Of a stretch of DNA of 64,000 nt, positions 17,075 through 24,690 are shown in pieces. The notes below the pieces were generated by a model that had not been told where the DNA came from, made no database searches, and saw nothing but the letters and a program-made list of their open reading frames with translations. Source of the stretch: JAIXRY01 sp964444515 (lineage in GTDB: Bacteria > Patescibacteriota > Minisyncoccia > Phycocordibacterales > UBA9973); assembly GCA_964444515.1 (NCBI GenBank), contig CAYUGY010000001.1:1-64000 (forward strand). The letters run 5' to 3'. Position numbers and translations under genes: made by a program. Positions within the stretch are counted from its first letter, which is position 1; each line of letters starts with the position of its first letter.

Positions 17075-17509
17075 TGACAAACCTTTTAGCTCTGCTTCCT
17101 CAGTGTTCTCAAAGTATACCCTATTTTCAACCTTTAGTTTTGAGCCAGAAAGACACTGAATGGGGTAATATTTCTTCCCTCTTTTTGAGGCAAAATAACT
17201 AGCAGTTGGTTGCGTTGAGCTCATTTGAACCTTGTTTATTGGCTTATTTTGGGCCGATAAAGCACTTTTTGATTGATTATAGGTATTTACACCATAAATA
17301 AGGACTGGGTCTTCTGTGGTCTTTTCGTGACTTCCCTTCCCAACCAGAAAACCACCAACAAAGCTACATATTGATACAATTGTCAATACCATTATCGTCA
17401 CCCAAAACCCTTTTTGTGTCAGTGCTTTTATAGCCTTGATTTTATTAGACAAAAGATGTATACTGTCCACACAACTAATTATAAAGCATTTTAGATTTTT
17501 AATCATCAT
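17057..17509 (-). CDS. Membrane-anchored protein with C-terminal Ada-like metal-binding (sunset) domain
   Basis: 150 residues. A basic N-terminus is followed by one membrane helix (about 35-57, VTIMVLTIVSICSFVGGFLVG). A Ser/Gln/Asn-rich linker leads to a C-terminal module (about 108-150) with the pattern Y-Y-P-x-x-C ... SGSKLK-x-ENRVYFENTEEAELKGLSPADGC. This resembles the Ada metal-binding or sunset domain common at the ends of Patescibacteria surface proteins and nucleases. The nuclease part is missing here. The domain would lie outside the membrane. The start codon is 2 bases from the divergent rpmA start, so the true start may be further in. Function unknown. Confidence 0.72.
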   Translation of the reverse strand: MMIKNLKCFIISCVDSIHLLSNKIKAIKALTQKGFWVTIMVLTIVSICSFVGGFLVGKGSHEKTTEDPVLIYGVNTYNQSKSALSAQNKPINKVQMSSTQPTASYFASKRGKKYYPIQCLSGSKLKVENRVYFENTEEAELKGLSPADGC

Positions 17510-17511
17510 TT

Positions 17512-17784
17512 ATGGCACATAGAAAAGCCGGTGGTTCCGCTAAGAACCTTACCGATTCAAATGCACAATACCTTGGTACAAAGAAGTACGCCGGCGAAAA
17601 AGCAATCGCGGGTAACATTATCATTCGCCAACGCGGATCTCGAATCATTGCAGGTGCTAATGTTGGAACAGGAAAAGACTACACTCTTTACGCTCTAGCA
17701 GACGGAACAGTTTCTTACGGAACAAAGAGAAAGAAACACTTCGATGGTAGTACTCAAGTCAAAAAAGTAGTGCACGTAAAATAA
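17512..17784 (+). CDS. rpmA: 50S ribosomal protein L27
   Basis: Large-subunit protein near the peptidyl transferase centre. The 90 residues start MAHRKAGGSAKN, the mature-type N-terminus with no cleavable extension, and contain the signature GNIIIRQRGSRIIAGANVG near 38-56. It is usually paired with rplU (L21), which is not next to it here. Its ATG is 2 bases from the start of a divergent gene, so its promoter must lie inside that gene's 5' coding region or the message is leaderless. Confidence 0.97.
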   Translation: MAHRKAGGSAKNLTDSNAQYLGTKKYAGEKAIAGNIIIRQRGSRIIAGANVGTGKDYTLYALADGTVSYGTKRKKHFDGSTQVKKVVHVK

Positions 17785-17820
17785 TAAAATAAATCCCGAC
17801 ATTGTCGGGATTTATTTTAT
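17785..17820 (+). terminator. Terminator of rpmA
   Basis: AAATCCCGAC-ATT-GTCGGGATTT stem with A and T flanks, likely bidirectional. Confidence 0.85.
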
Positions 17821-17923
17821 TTCGTCAAGCGAGGAACGAATGAAAGTGTTATTGCTTTCATGTCGTCCGAGTCGAAGGCGAAATATAGGTTCAATGACTG
17901 AGTGCTCTGTACCTGTTGAACCT
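17821..17923 (-). repeat. Dispersed palindromic repeat, copy A
   Basis: Read on the minus strand directly after the rplI stop codon: AGGTTCAA...TTGAACCT (module 1, 17887-17923), then ATATTTCGCCTTCGACTCGG (module 2 core, 17854-17887) and a TGAAAG/CTTTCA hairpin. Copies occur at 30547-30640 and 63931-64000. The copy at the window end also starts immediately after a TAA, in the sense direction of that gene. Confidence 0.8.
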
Positions 17924-18361
17924 TTATTTCTTTTTCGAAACAAGAATCAATGTTAATTCTTTGTTATCAATTTTAATTGTATGTTTACCAACTTCTTTTA
18001 ATACGCCGTCTAAATGAATTAACTCTTCTGGAATTGCAATCTTTTTTATTTCTTTGATAATCTTTGCAATATCAGTCTTATGAAGACCACTCCACATGTG
18101 ACCTTTTTCATTCGTCAGTACTTCATAAGTAATCGGTTCTAGAACAACAGCATCAATCGTTTCTGCGAGCAAGGCCTGCTTAACTTGTTTTCCTGATTGA
18201 ATAGCTTTTTGTTTGGTAAGGTGTTGTTCCAATACTTTAGGTGTGGCTTCTACTCCGTAACCATTCTTGATAACAAAATTTCTTCCGTATCCTTCTGCAA
18301 CTTCTTTGACGTCACCCGCTTGGGCAACTCCTTTCAGTGATTTTGTAAAAATTACTTTCAT
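17924..18361 (-). CDS. rplI: 50S ribosomal protein L9
   Basis: Large-subunit protein near L1. The 145 residues have the standard N-terminal domain, starting MKVIFTKSLKGVAQAGDVKEVAEGYGRNFVI, a long connecting helix (about 40-75) and the C-terminal domain ending in IDNKELTLILVSKKK. It starts 4 bases after ctpA, so the two are probably cotranscribed. Several Patescibacteria groups are reported to lack L9, so its presence is a useful lineage clue. Confidence 0.96.
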   Translation of the reverse strand: MKVIFTKSLKGVAQAGDVKEVAEGYGRNFVIKNGYGVEATPKVLEQHLTKQKAIQSGKQVKQALLAETIDAVVLEPITYEVLTNEKGHMWSGLHKTDIAKIIKEIKKIAIPEELIHLDGVLKEVGKHTIKIDNKELTLILVSKKK

Positions 18362-18364
18362 ATA

Positions 18365-19555
18365 TTATTTCATTAACTCTAATGCTTTTTCTAGTTGTAG
18401 GTCCTTTTTGGGATCACTGCCTGATTTTACAATATAGTCAGGCTGTAGTCCATTTTCAGAAATTGAGACACCGTTTGGAGTAAGCCATTTTGCAACAGTA
18501 ACTTTCAATGCTGTATCTTTGGTAATTTCAACAACTTCTTGCACCGAACCTTTGCCGAATGTTTTTGTTCCGACAAGTTTTGCCTTGCCTTGCTCTTTGA
18601 GTGCACCTGCTAATATTTCTGATGCTGAAGCAGATCCTCCGTCAACCAAAATCAACAACCGTAACTTATCGTTGAATATATTGTATCCACTACTGTGATA
18701 AACAACTGAATCTTTTTTACCACCAAAATCTTCACTAACAACAACCGCATCTTTTGGAAGGAACCACGACGCAATATCTACCGCTGATTCGAGATATCCT
18801 CCTGGATTACCACGCAAATCAATAATCAATTTTGATCCGCCTGATAAGACAAATTGTTTCAAGGCATCTCTGAATGAACTATTTGATTGTTCTCCGAAAT
18901 TATACAAACGGATTATAAACACATCTCCCTTTTTCTCTGTATCAATGATAGGAGGAACAATAGTTGCTCGAGTTAGTGTAATTGAACGAGTATCTTTTTC
19001 ACCGTCTCGATATATCGTAACATCAACAGCAGTTCCTGCTTCACCGCGTATCAAAGCAATAGCATCTTCAACATTCATACCGTTTGTTGATTTGGTTCCT
19101 ATTTTCAAAATCTTATCACCGCTTTTAATGCCAGCTTTTTCTGCTGGAGTACCTTTGAGCGGAGCAACCACTGTAATAACCCCGTCTTTCATTGCAACTT
19201 CCATTCCAACTCCACCAAAATGACCTTCTATCTGAGATTTGAACATCTTGTTTTCTTCTGGATTAAAGAACACGGTGTATGGATCTTTGAGTGATTGAGC
19301 GAGACCTTGTGCGGCACCATAGACTCTTGCTTGCGTATCTGCCTTATCTTTGTAAACAGATTTTTCATCCAATGTCTTCCATACTTTCCAAAAGACACTC
19401 ATATCAGCACCGTTTGTTAATTCAGTTCCAATCGTTTGAGCTTCAACGTTGTGTGTTTTGGTACCAACAAAAAAACCCCCGCAAAACAAAAGAGCTCCGA
19501 CAATTACGAGAGTTGCTCCTTTGGGTATTTGTTTTTTATTAGTACTTATTTCCAT
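18365..19555 (-). CDS. ctpA: Carboxyl-terminal processing protease (S41 family)
   Basis: Membrane-anchored serine protease that trims or degrades extracytoplasmic proteins. 396 residues: one N-terminal membrane helix (about 13-32), a PDZ domain (about 105-180, GVGMEV...KAGIKSGDKIL), and the S41 catalytic domain. The Ser-Lys dyad is visible as GGSASASEI (Ser310) and KTFGKG (Lys335), 25 residues apart as in Prc. IDLRGNPGGYL near 245-255 is the family core. It follows a 75-residue membrane-protein gene and precedes rplI. Target proteins are unknown. Confidence 0.93.
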   Translation of the reverse strand: MEISTNKKQIPKGATLVIVGALLFCGGFFVGTKTHNVEAQTIGTELTNGADMSVFWKVWKTLDEKSVYKDKADTQARVYGAAQGLAQSLKDPYTVFFNPEENKMFKSQIEGHFGGVGMEVAMKDGVITVVAPLKGTPAEKAGIKSGDKILKIGTKSTNGMNVEDAIALIRGEAGTAVDVTIYRDGEKDTRSITLTRATIVPPIIDTEKKGDVFIIRLYNFGEQSNSSFRDALKQFVLSGGSKLIIDLRGNPGGYLESAVDIASWFLPKDAVVVSEDFGGKKDSVVYHSSGYNIFNDKLRLLILVDGGSASASEILAGALKEQGKAKLVGTKTFGKGSVQEVVEITKDTALKVTVAKWLTPNGVSISENGLQPDYIVKSGSDPKKDLQLEKALELMK

Positions 19556-19560
19556 AAAAA

Positions 19561-19788
19561 CTAAGCGATTTCTTCTGTTATTTCTTCGTGATATTCCTCT
19601 GTTATTGTTTCAGGTACTGCTGTCGCTAATTCATTTTTGATTCGATTGTTTCTGATTGAATATGCAATAAAACCAACACAGAGACCGGTAATCAGTAATA
19701 ATATCTTTCTCCAACTTGGAGGAAAGCCGAGGTTTGGAAAAACAATAATCCAAACAGCGAGTATCATCAATAATTTTTCTTTTTTCAT
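19561..19788 (-). CDS. Small two-helix membrane protein, 75 aa
   Basis: Not recognised as a named family. Two hydrophobic helices (about 5-20 and 28-44) are joined by a short NLGFPPSWRK turn. They are followed by a charged helix and an acidic Thr/Glu tail (TITEEYHEEITEEIA). A TATACT box lies 6 bases before the ATG, so it starts a leaderless transcript that likely continues into ctpA 5 bases after its stop. It could be a partner or anchor of the protease, which is inference from position only. Confidence 0.72.
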   Translation of the reverse strand: MKKEKLLMILAVWIIVFPNLGFPPSWRKILLLITGLCVGFIAYSIRNNRIKNELATAVPETITEEYHEEITEEIA

Positions 19789-19806
19789 ACAACAAGTATA
19801 TCGTAC

Positions 19807-20487
19807 TTACTCTGGTGCAACAATGAGAACAAACTCCCCTTTTTCTGTTTTAGGATTATTATCCAAATAGTCAATAATCTCTCCTGCGGTACCGTTGATG
19901 AATGACTCGTGCATTTTAGTTAATTCTTTTGCGAGAACAATGTGACGTTCAGGCATTATTTCAGATAACGAGACAAGGGTCTTTTTGAGACGATGAGTAG
20001 ACTCATAAAAAACAACAACTTTATCACTTTGTTTTATTTGTTCAAAAATACTTTGTCGCCCTTTTTTGTGCGGAAGAAAACCAAGGAACGTAAATTCACT
20101 ACATGGAATTCCGCAAGCGCACAATGCAGTAATCACTGCTGATGCACCAGGTATCGGTACGATTGTTTCTGGTCCACAATGTGCAATTATTTCTTTAATC
20201 AAAAAGACTCCGGGATCAGAAATACATGGCGTTCCCGCATCACTCACCAAGGCCAAATTTTTACCCTCCTGTAATAGTTCAATTGCTTTTGAAATCGTAG
20301 ATTGGGTTGTATGAGCATCTGCTCGAATCAATGGTTTTTTGATTTCATAATGATTGAGTAGCTTACCAGTCATTCTTGTGTCCTCACACAAAACAGCGTC
20401 CACTGATTTGAGTGTGTCTATTGCTCGAAATGTAATATCTCCGAGATTTCCTATAGGAGTAGCGACAATATAGATTTTACCGGTCAT
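19807..20487 (-). CDS. rsmI: 16S rRNA (cytidine-2'-O)-methyltransferase RsmI
   Basis: Methylates the 2'-O of C1402 in 16S rRNA using SAM. The ATG at 20487 gives MTGKIYIVATPIGNLGDIT, the family N-terminus, and has a TATACT box 8 bases upstream; an ATG further upstream (20598) would read through the tRNA terminator and is rejected. 226 residues of the tetrapyrrole-methylase fold, with CEDTRMTGKLLNHY near 43-56, the SAM loop VSDAGTPCISDPG near 85-97, and IPGASAVITAL. It is shorter than the E. coli protein because the C-terminal domain is missing. Confidence 0.95.
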   Translation of the reverse strand: MTGKIYIVATPIGNLGDITFRAIDTLKSVDAVLCEDTRMTGKLLNHYEIKKPLIRADAHTTQSTISKAIELLQEGKNLALVSDAGTPCISDPGVFLIKEIIAHCGPETIVPIPGASAVITALCACGIPCSEFTFLGFLPHKKGRQSIFEQIKQSDKVVVFYESTHRLKKTLVSLSEIMPERHIVLAKELTKMHESFINGTAGEIIDYLDNNPKTEKGEFVLIVAPE

Positions 20488-20531
20488 ATAATGGCAGTAT
20501 AGCAGGAAGTATGAGGAAATAGTATAAGGGA

Positions 20532-20573
20532 AAACAAAGAGCGAAAACCTTCGGTTTTCGCTCTTTGTTTTTT
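20532..20573. terminator. Strong bidirectional terminator after tRNA-Ile
   Basis: AAACAAAGAGCGAAAACC-TTC-GGTTTTCGCTCTTTGTTT is an 18-bp perfect stem with A and T tracts, 1-2 bases from the tRNA 3' end. Confidence 0.92.
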
Positions 20574-20574
20574 G

Positions 20575-20646
20575 TGCGTGTACTTGGAATCGGACCAAGG
20601 ACCTCTGTCTTATCAGGACAGCGTTCTACCACTGAACTATACACGC
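20575..20646 (-). tRNA. tRNA-Ile (anticodon GAT)
   Basis: 72 bases including the discriminator A; CCA is not encoded. Acceptor GCGTGTA pairs with TACACGC, and the D arm is GTTC...GAAC. The anticodon stem CTGTC/GACAG holds loop CTGATAA, giving GAT. The T stem CTTGG/CCAAG is intact, but its loop reads TCCGATT: position 55, almost always T (pseudouridine), is C. All other features are normal. Confidence 0.93.
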
Positions 20647-20699
20647 TTTTATAGTTATTTCTATTGGTAAAATATACCAAAAAAACAACTATTTAGCAA

Positions 20700-21668
20700 T
20701 TATTCATCACCCGCTTCGCCGACTTCGCCAGCTTGCAGGGCATCAATAATCTTACCGATATTTCCAGCCATAATACCTGGAAGGTTTGACCAAGACTGTC
20801 TGATTCGGTGATCAGTTACTCGATCTTGTGGGAAGTTGTACGTACGAATTTTTTCACTTCGGTCCCCTGTTCCAATCTGACTTTTTCGCTCACCAGCATA
20901 TTTCTTTGCTTCTTCTTCATCTTTCAAGTTTTGTAATTTGTTCATCAAAATCGCCATTGCCGTTTCTCTGTTTGCGAGCTGGCTTCTCTCTGATGTAGAA
21001 CGAACGTCGAGTCCTGTTGGTTTGTGAATGATACGTACCGCTGTTTCAACCTTATTCACATTTTGTCCTCCTGCGCCACCTGAACGAGAATATTCCATTT
21101 CAAAATCTGCCGGATTAACTTCAATGGTTGTTTTTTTACGAAGCGGCAACACTGCTACTGTTGCAGTTGAAGTATGAATACGTCCATTTTTTTCAGTATC
21201 AGGCACCCGTTGTACACGGTGTGTCCCTGTTTCAAATTGAAGCATTTTATAAATATCTTTTCCATGAGCCTCAGCAACTACTTCTTTGAATCCACCAACG
21301 TCACTATTTGAACGGTCAATAATCTTGAAATTCCAGCCTTTTGATTCTCCGTATTTTTGATACATTTCATACAATTCAAAGGCGAACAGTGATGACTCAT
21401 CACCACCTGCACCAGCACGAATTTCCAAAATAACTTCATTCGGAAATTCTATTTCTTCTTTTTCTGTATCTAGTATTGCTTTTATTTGAGCAAGGACACC
21501 TTCTTTTGTAGTATGTAATGTTTCCAGATCAACTTTTGCCAATTCTGCCATTTCAGGATCTTCTGACATCAACAACAAATCAGCCTCCTCTTTTTCAAGG
21601 CGTTCCAAATATTCTGCCAAATATGCAGTTTTGTGATCTTGTTTTAATTGTTGTATATCGTATTCCAT
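20700..21668 (-). CDS. prfA: Peptide chain release factor 1
   Basis: Recognises UAA and UAG and triggers peptide release. 322 residues, shorter than the usual 355 because the N-terminal helical domain is trimmed. The RF1 codon-recognition tripeptide is PDT (156-158, in RVQRVPDTEKNGRIHTS), which marks RF1 rather than RF2. The catalytic GGQ is at about 200-202 (GGAGGQNVNK). A TATAAT box lies 11 bases before the ATG. The separate tRNA-Ile lies downstream on the same strand, about 50 bases away, and could be cotranscribed. Confidence 0.95.
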   Translation of the reverse strand: MEYDIQQLKQDHKTAYLAEYLERLEKEEADLLLMSEDPEMAELAKVDLETLHTTKEGVLAQIKAILDTEKEEIEFPNEVILEIRAGAGGDESSLFAFELYEMYQKYGESKGWNFKIIDRSNSDVGGFKEVVAEAHGKDIYKMLQFETGTHRVQRVPDTEKNGRIHTSTATVAVLPLRKKTTIEVNPADFEMEYSRSGGAGGQNVNKVETAVRIIHKPTGLDVRSTSERSQLANRETAMAILMNKLQNLKDEEEAKKYAGERKSQIGTGDRSEKIRTYNFPQDRVTDHRIRQSWSNLPGIMAGNIGKIIDALQAGEVGEAGDE

Positions 21669-21686
21669 GTTGTGTATGTATTATAG

Positions 21687-21723
21687 CAAACAAAAAAGCC
21701 ACATTGTGAGGCTTTTTTGTTTG
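21687..21723. terminator. Bidirectional terminator between prfA and rpmE
   Basis: CAAACAAAAAAGCC-9nt-GGCTTTTTTGTTTG, a 14-bp perfect stem just after the rpmE stop. Confidence 0.88.
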
Positions 21724-21730
21724 TAAAAAT

Positions 21731-21985
21731 TTATTTTTTAACAGCTGCTGCGCGCTTCTTGAAACGATCCACACGTCCTGCAGTATCAAGCACCTTTTCA
21801 TTTCCAGTGAAGAATGGGTGTGAAGCACTTGAGATTTCAACACGGAAAAGTGGGTATTCTTTACCATCAGTCCATTGTGCAGTTTCTTTACTTGCTACAG
21901 TTGACATAACCAAAAAGCGTGCTCCATTTGAGTTGTCTTCAAAGATAACGTATCGGTTATTTTCTGGGTGGATTTCCTTTTTCAT
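21731..21985 (-). CDS. rpmE2: 50S ribosomal protein L31, type B
   Basis: 84 residues starting MKKEIHPENNRYVIFEDNS, with EISSASHPFFTGNEKVLDTAGRVDRFKKR near 50-78. The zinc-binding cysteines of type A L31 are absent, so this is the zinc-independent type B form. TAGAAT lies 9 bases before the ATG. It has its own terminator and is a single-gene unit between prfA and the transglycosylase. Confidence 0.95.
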   Translation of the reverse strand: MKKEIHPENNRYVIFEDNSNGARFLVMSTVASKETAQWTDGKEYPLFRVEISSASHPFFTGNEKVLDTAGRVDRFKKRAAAVKK

Positions 21986-22007
21986 AATAGAGCTATTCTA
22001 GCATATT

Positions 22008-23390
22008 TTACAGGTTCTGCAATGGGTCAATCATTGTTTCTTGAATCTTCTTGGCAATTGCCGTCACACTGTTTCCATAGAATACATTTGGTGGCTTGCG
22101 ACCATCTTTACAAGCAGCCCCTGAATAATATCGGCAGGCAGCGTTTCGTTCTGCTGTATACCCTCCTGCAGCAGCTCCTCTATCAGCCAAATAAATTGCA
22201 GTAGCCATAATAGCATCTTCTGGGTTCCATGGGTTTGCATGTGCCTTACCCACCGCAGTAGCAACACGACTACGAATAGATATCCAGGTCGATGGAATGA
22301 ACTGTGAAGGACCCATAGCTCCTCCCCAACCTCCTCCTGACGGACAAGAGAGTGGTGTTGTGTCTGGATCAAGACCAAGCTCATTCACAATTTTCAAGAA
22401 CAACGACTGATCATCACGACTAGACTTTCCTGATGCAATTTGTGCCGGACCCGGCATGATGTTTCGGTAACTCTTTGAGGTAGGGTCTCCTGCACGATTA
22501 CAAGTTCCAACATTTTTTCCCATATTTGATTCTTGAGTCAAAATCGCCAAAATGAGCGCAGGGCGAACACCGGTCTTTGCTGATGCTTCTTTTGCATATT
22601 CATACGCATCTTTGAATTGAATTGAACCTGAGTCACGCAATTTGAACAAACTAGTCAAAATTGCATTCTTTCTTTTTTGCCTATCAGCCAATTCACCTTC
22701 ATACGAAGATTTTTGTTTTTCATTCAAGCTCAACAATTTTTGTTGTTCTGCCTGAGTTAATTTCAATTTCTTATTTTGACTTTCTAGTTCAACCTTGGCA
22801 TCTAATTGCTGGTTTTTACTTGTTTCCAGCTGTTTCTTTTCTGTTTCAGTATCTTGTTTGACTACCTTGATAGTATCAACAGCGCTTTTTACAGAACGTT
22901 TCAATGATGCAAATGAATCTAGATCACGATAAAAATCTGAGACTGTTTTTCCAGACAACAATACATGCATAATATTATTTTGATCAATCTCATTTGTTTT
23001 CTTGATCAACTGCGCAAGTGAATCTCGAGACAAATCTATCTTGTCATCAAGCACATTAATCTTTTCAACATGTTTTGTAATCTCTTTTGAGAGTTTTGTG
23101 ATAATTGCTGTTTTCTGACTAATCAATGTCTTCAATTTTGTAATTTGAGCATTTAATAAATCAATATCCTTTTTGAGTGAACTACTCTTACCTTTTAGAT
23201 TATCAATAACAACTTGAATATTAGCGATTTCCGCATCACACACAGGAATACGTAAACGAAGCTCGTCGTCACTCAAGTTTTTTATTTCAGCAGGTGTCGG
23301 ACAAGTCAAAGTCTCAGCAGTAACGGTATGTATAGCCGGTGAAAAAACAAGCATCCCTATAACAAAAATAACTAAAATTTTACCTTTCAT
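22008..23390 (-). CDS. Secreted coiled-coil protein with lytic transglycosylase domain
   Basis: 460 residues. A signal peptide (about 1-25, ending TVTA) is followed by a long coiled coil (about 45-245), like the EnvC/PcsB N-terminal region. The globular C-terminal domain (about 270-455) has LAILTQESNMGKN, where the Glu is the likely catalytic acid, and GAMGPSQFIPSTW, typical of MltB-type lytic transglycosylases, then a late Tyr/Cys-rich segment. The pairing of an EnvC-like coiled coil with a transglycosylase instead of a peptidase is notable. It probably cleaves peptidoglycan glycan strands in the periplasm or wall at division. TACAAT stands just upstream of the ATG. Confidence 0.85.
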   Translation of the reverse strand: MKGKILVIFVIGMLVFSPAIHTVTAETLTCPTPAEIKNLSDDELRLRIPVCDAEIANIQVVIDNLKGKSSSLKKDIDLLNAQITKLKTLISQKTAIITKLSKEITKHVEKINVLDDKIDLSRDSLAQLIKKTNEIDQNNIMHVLLSGKTVSDFYRDLDSFASLKRSVKSAVDTIKVVKQDTETEKKQLETSKNQQLDAKVELESQNKKLKLTQAEQQKLLSLNEKQKSSYEGELADRQKRKNAILTSLFKLRDSGSIQFKDAYEYAKEASAKTGVRPALILAILTQESNMGKNVGTCNRAGDPTSKSYRNIMPGPAQIASGKSSRDDQSLFLKIVNELGLDPDTTPLSCPSGGGWGGAMGPSQFIPSTWISIRSRVATAVGKAHANPWNPEDAIMATAIYLADRGAAAGGYTAERNAACRYYSGAACKDGRKPPNVFYGNSVTAIAKKIQETMIDPLQNL

Positions 23391-23441
23391 ATATTGATAT
23401 ATTGTAACATATTCAATATTCGGTCTTGCATAAAATCTGAG

Positions 23442-23479
23442 GAAAGAAAAAATACGACAGGTGTCGTATTTTTTCTTTC
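23442..23479. terminator. Bidirectional terminator, rplY side
   Basis: GAAAGAAAAAATACGACA-GG-TGTCGTATTTTTTCTTTC, a long perfect stem with T-rich ends, downstream of rplY. Confidence 0.9.
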
Positions 23480-23498
23480 TAAAGTATCTTTACTTTGA

Positions 23499-24131
23499 TT
23501 ATTCAGCGTCAACAGATTCTTCTTTCTTACCTTTCTTTTCCACTTCAATAGCAGAAAGATCAAGTGGAGCAGATTCTTCTGATTCTTCTTTTTGAGCTGC
23601 AACAAGTGCAACAACTTCTTCACCATCAGTGATCATTGTTACGCCAGCTGGAAGCTTGATATCAGCCACAGTGATTTGAGTGTCCAAATCAACCAAAGTT
23701 GAAATATCTACTTCAAGTGTGTGTGGTAAATCTTTTGGAAGGGCTTCGACTTCAACTTCGTGAAGCACCTTAACCAATGTTCCCAAGTTATTCTTTTCAG
23801 CAGGTGCTACACCAACGAATTCAAGTTGGATTGCTACTTCTACTGGTTTGTTCATATCAACAGCAAGGAAATCAACATGCATAATGTGGCCCTTTACTGG
23901 GTGAAATTGTACATCTTGGAAAAGAACGTTTTTCTTTTCACTGTCATATGAAAGTGCTACTGGAGTACTTTCACCTGCTTCTTTCCATGCTTTTACGAGA
24001 ATACGAGACTCAATAGCGAGACTCGTAACTTCTGTGTTAGCGCCATAGACAACAGCTGGTACCATGCCGTTAGTTCGCAATTGGTCCAACTTGTCTGCCT
24101 TACTTCGCTTTGTTGCTGTAATACTTATCAT
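23499..24131 (-). CDS. rplY: 50S ribosomal protein L25 (general stress protein Ctc type)
   Basis: 5S rRNA-binding protein of the long Ctc type, 210 residues. The N-terminal L25 domain (about 1-90) has MVPAVVYGANTEVTSLAI and VLFQDVQFHPVKGHIMHVDFLAV. The C-terminal beta domain (about 95-185) contains VEVEALPKDLPHTLEVDISTL. An acidic and Lys-rich tail ends the protein. TAAGAT lies 6 bases before the ATG, so translation is probably leaderless. Confidence 0.95.
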   Translation of the reverse strand: MISITATKRSKADKLDQLRTNGMVPAVVYGANTEVTSLAIESRILVKAWKEAGESTPVALSYDSEKKNVLFQDVQFHPVKGHIMHVDFLAVDMNKPVEVAIQLEFVGVAPAEKNNLGTLVKVLHEVEVEALPKDLPHTLEVDISTLVDLDTQITVADIKLPAGVTMITDGEEVVALVAAQKEESEESAPLDLSAIEVEKKGKKEESVDAE

Positions 24132-24212
24132 GGCAATATCTTAACACTAAAAAAGATATATATCAATAGTTTATTTTTATATCTTATTTTTTATTAAGGA
24201 AATAAGATACTA

Positions 24213-24333
24213 TTGACATAATATATAGTATATGGTATACTATATACAAGTTAAGTTCTTTGATATCTTGTTATTTAGTTGGGTGAACAGAGCGGATTTA
24301 TATCCCTTGTGTCCACCTAATTAAATAAACAAA
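24213..24333 (+). promoter_or_regulatory. Strong promoter, boxA-like motif and long leader hairpin (copy 1)
   Basis: TTGACA (24213-24218), 17-base spacer, TATACT (24236-24241) is a near-consensus sigma-70 promoter. The leader holds GTTCTTTGA (24255-24263), which fits the rRNA antitermination boxA consensus G(C/T)TCTTT(A/G)A. Next comes a hairpin with arms 24275-24289 and 24310-24324, where 14 of 15 positions pair (three as G-T), closing GAGCGGAT...ATCC. The leader ends AAACAAAATG at the gene start, with no Shine-Dalgarno sequence. The same arrangement precedes the gene starting at 27043. Confidence 0.75.
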
Positions 24334-24648
24334 ATGAAAAATATCATATTAATCATTATCTCTCTTGTTGCTTTGGCAACTCAATCTTGCAAAAAAGAAG
24401 TATCTCAGGACTATCTTAATAGTCGCTCAAGGATACTTTCCAAGGAACAACCTAAAGGTTCGTTCAAATATGCATACAAAATTAAGGGGCAAGATTCATC
24501 ATCAAAAAACCCTAAGACAGGAGAGGTTCGCAGTGAACATGCCCTCGCAGATGCATTTTCAAACAATGATTATGAGATTGGAAGTGAGGCATCATTTGAT
24601 CGCACTGACAGCCTCGTAGTTACTGGATACGAAAACAAACAAAAGTAG
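24334..24648 (+). CDS. Small lipoprotein-like secreted protein, 104 aa
   Basis: The N-terminus MKNIILIIISLVALATQSCKKE is a short signal peptide ending in Ser-Cys-Lys-Lys, reminiscent of Bacteroidetes lipoproteins rather than the usual LxGC box. The rest is hydrophilic and rich in Ser, Lys, Asp and Glu, with no recognised domain. It is driven by the strong promoter and structured leader just upstream and closed by a terminator, so it is a single-gene unit. Function unknown; surface exposure is inferred from the signal peptide. Confidence 0.7.
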   Translation: MKNIILIIISLVALATQSCKKEVSQDYLNSRSRILSKEQPKGSFKYAYKIKGQDSSSKNPKTGEVRSEHALADAFSNNDYEIGSEASFDRTDSLVVTGYENKQK

Positions 24649-24653
24649 CACTC

Positions 24654-24690
24654 AAAAAGCCTTGTATTTTATATACAAGGCTTTCTTTAT
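24654..24690. terminator. Bidirectional terminator between convergent genes
   Basis: AAAGCCTTGTA-TTTTAT-TACAAGGCTTT stem followed by T-rich sequence; serves the lipoprotein-like gene and the oxidase gene ending at 24691. Confidence 0.85.

Noticed and set aside
23499..23626. Extra reading frames antisense or out of frame to rplY and rpmA-type genes
   Set aside because: They are shadows of biased codon use in the real genes, with Lys/Leu-rich low-complexity translations and no start signals.
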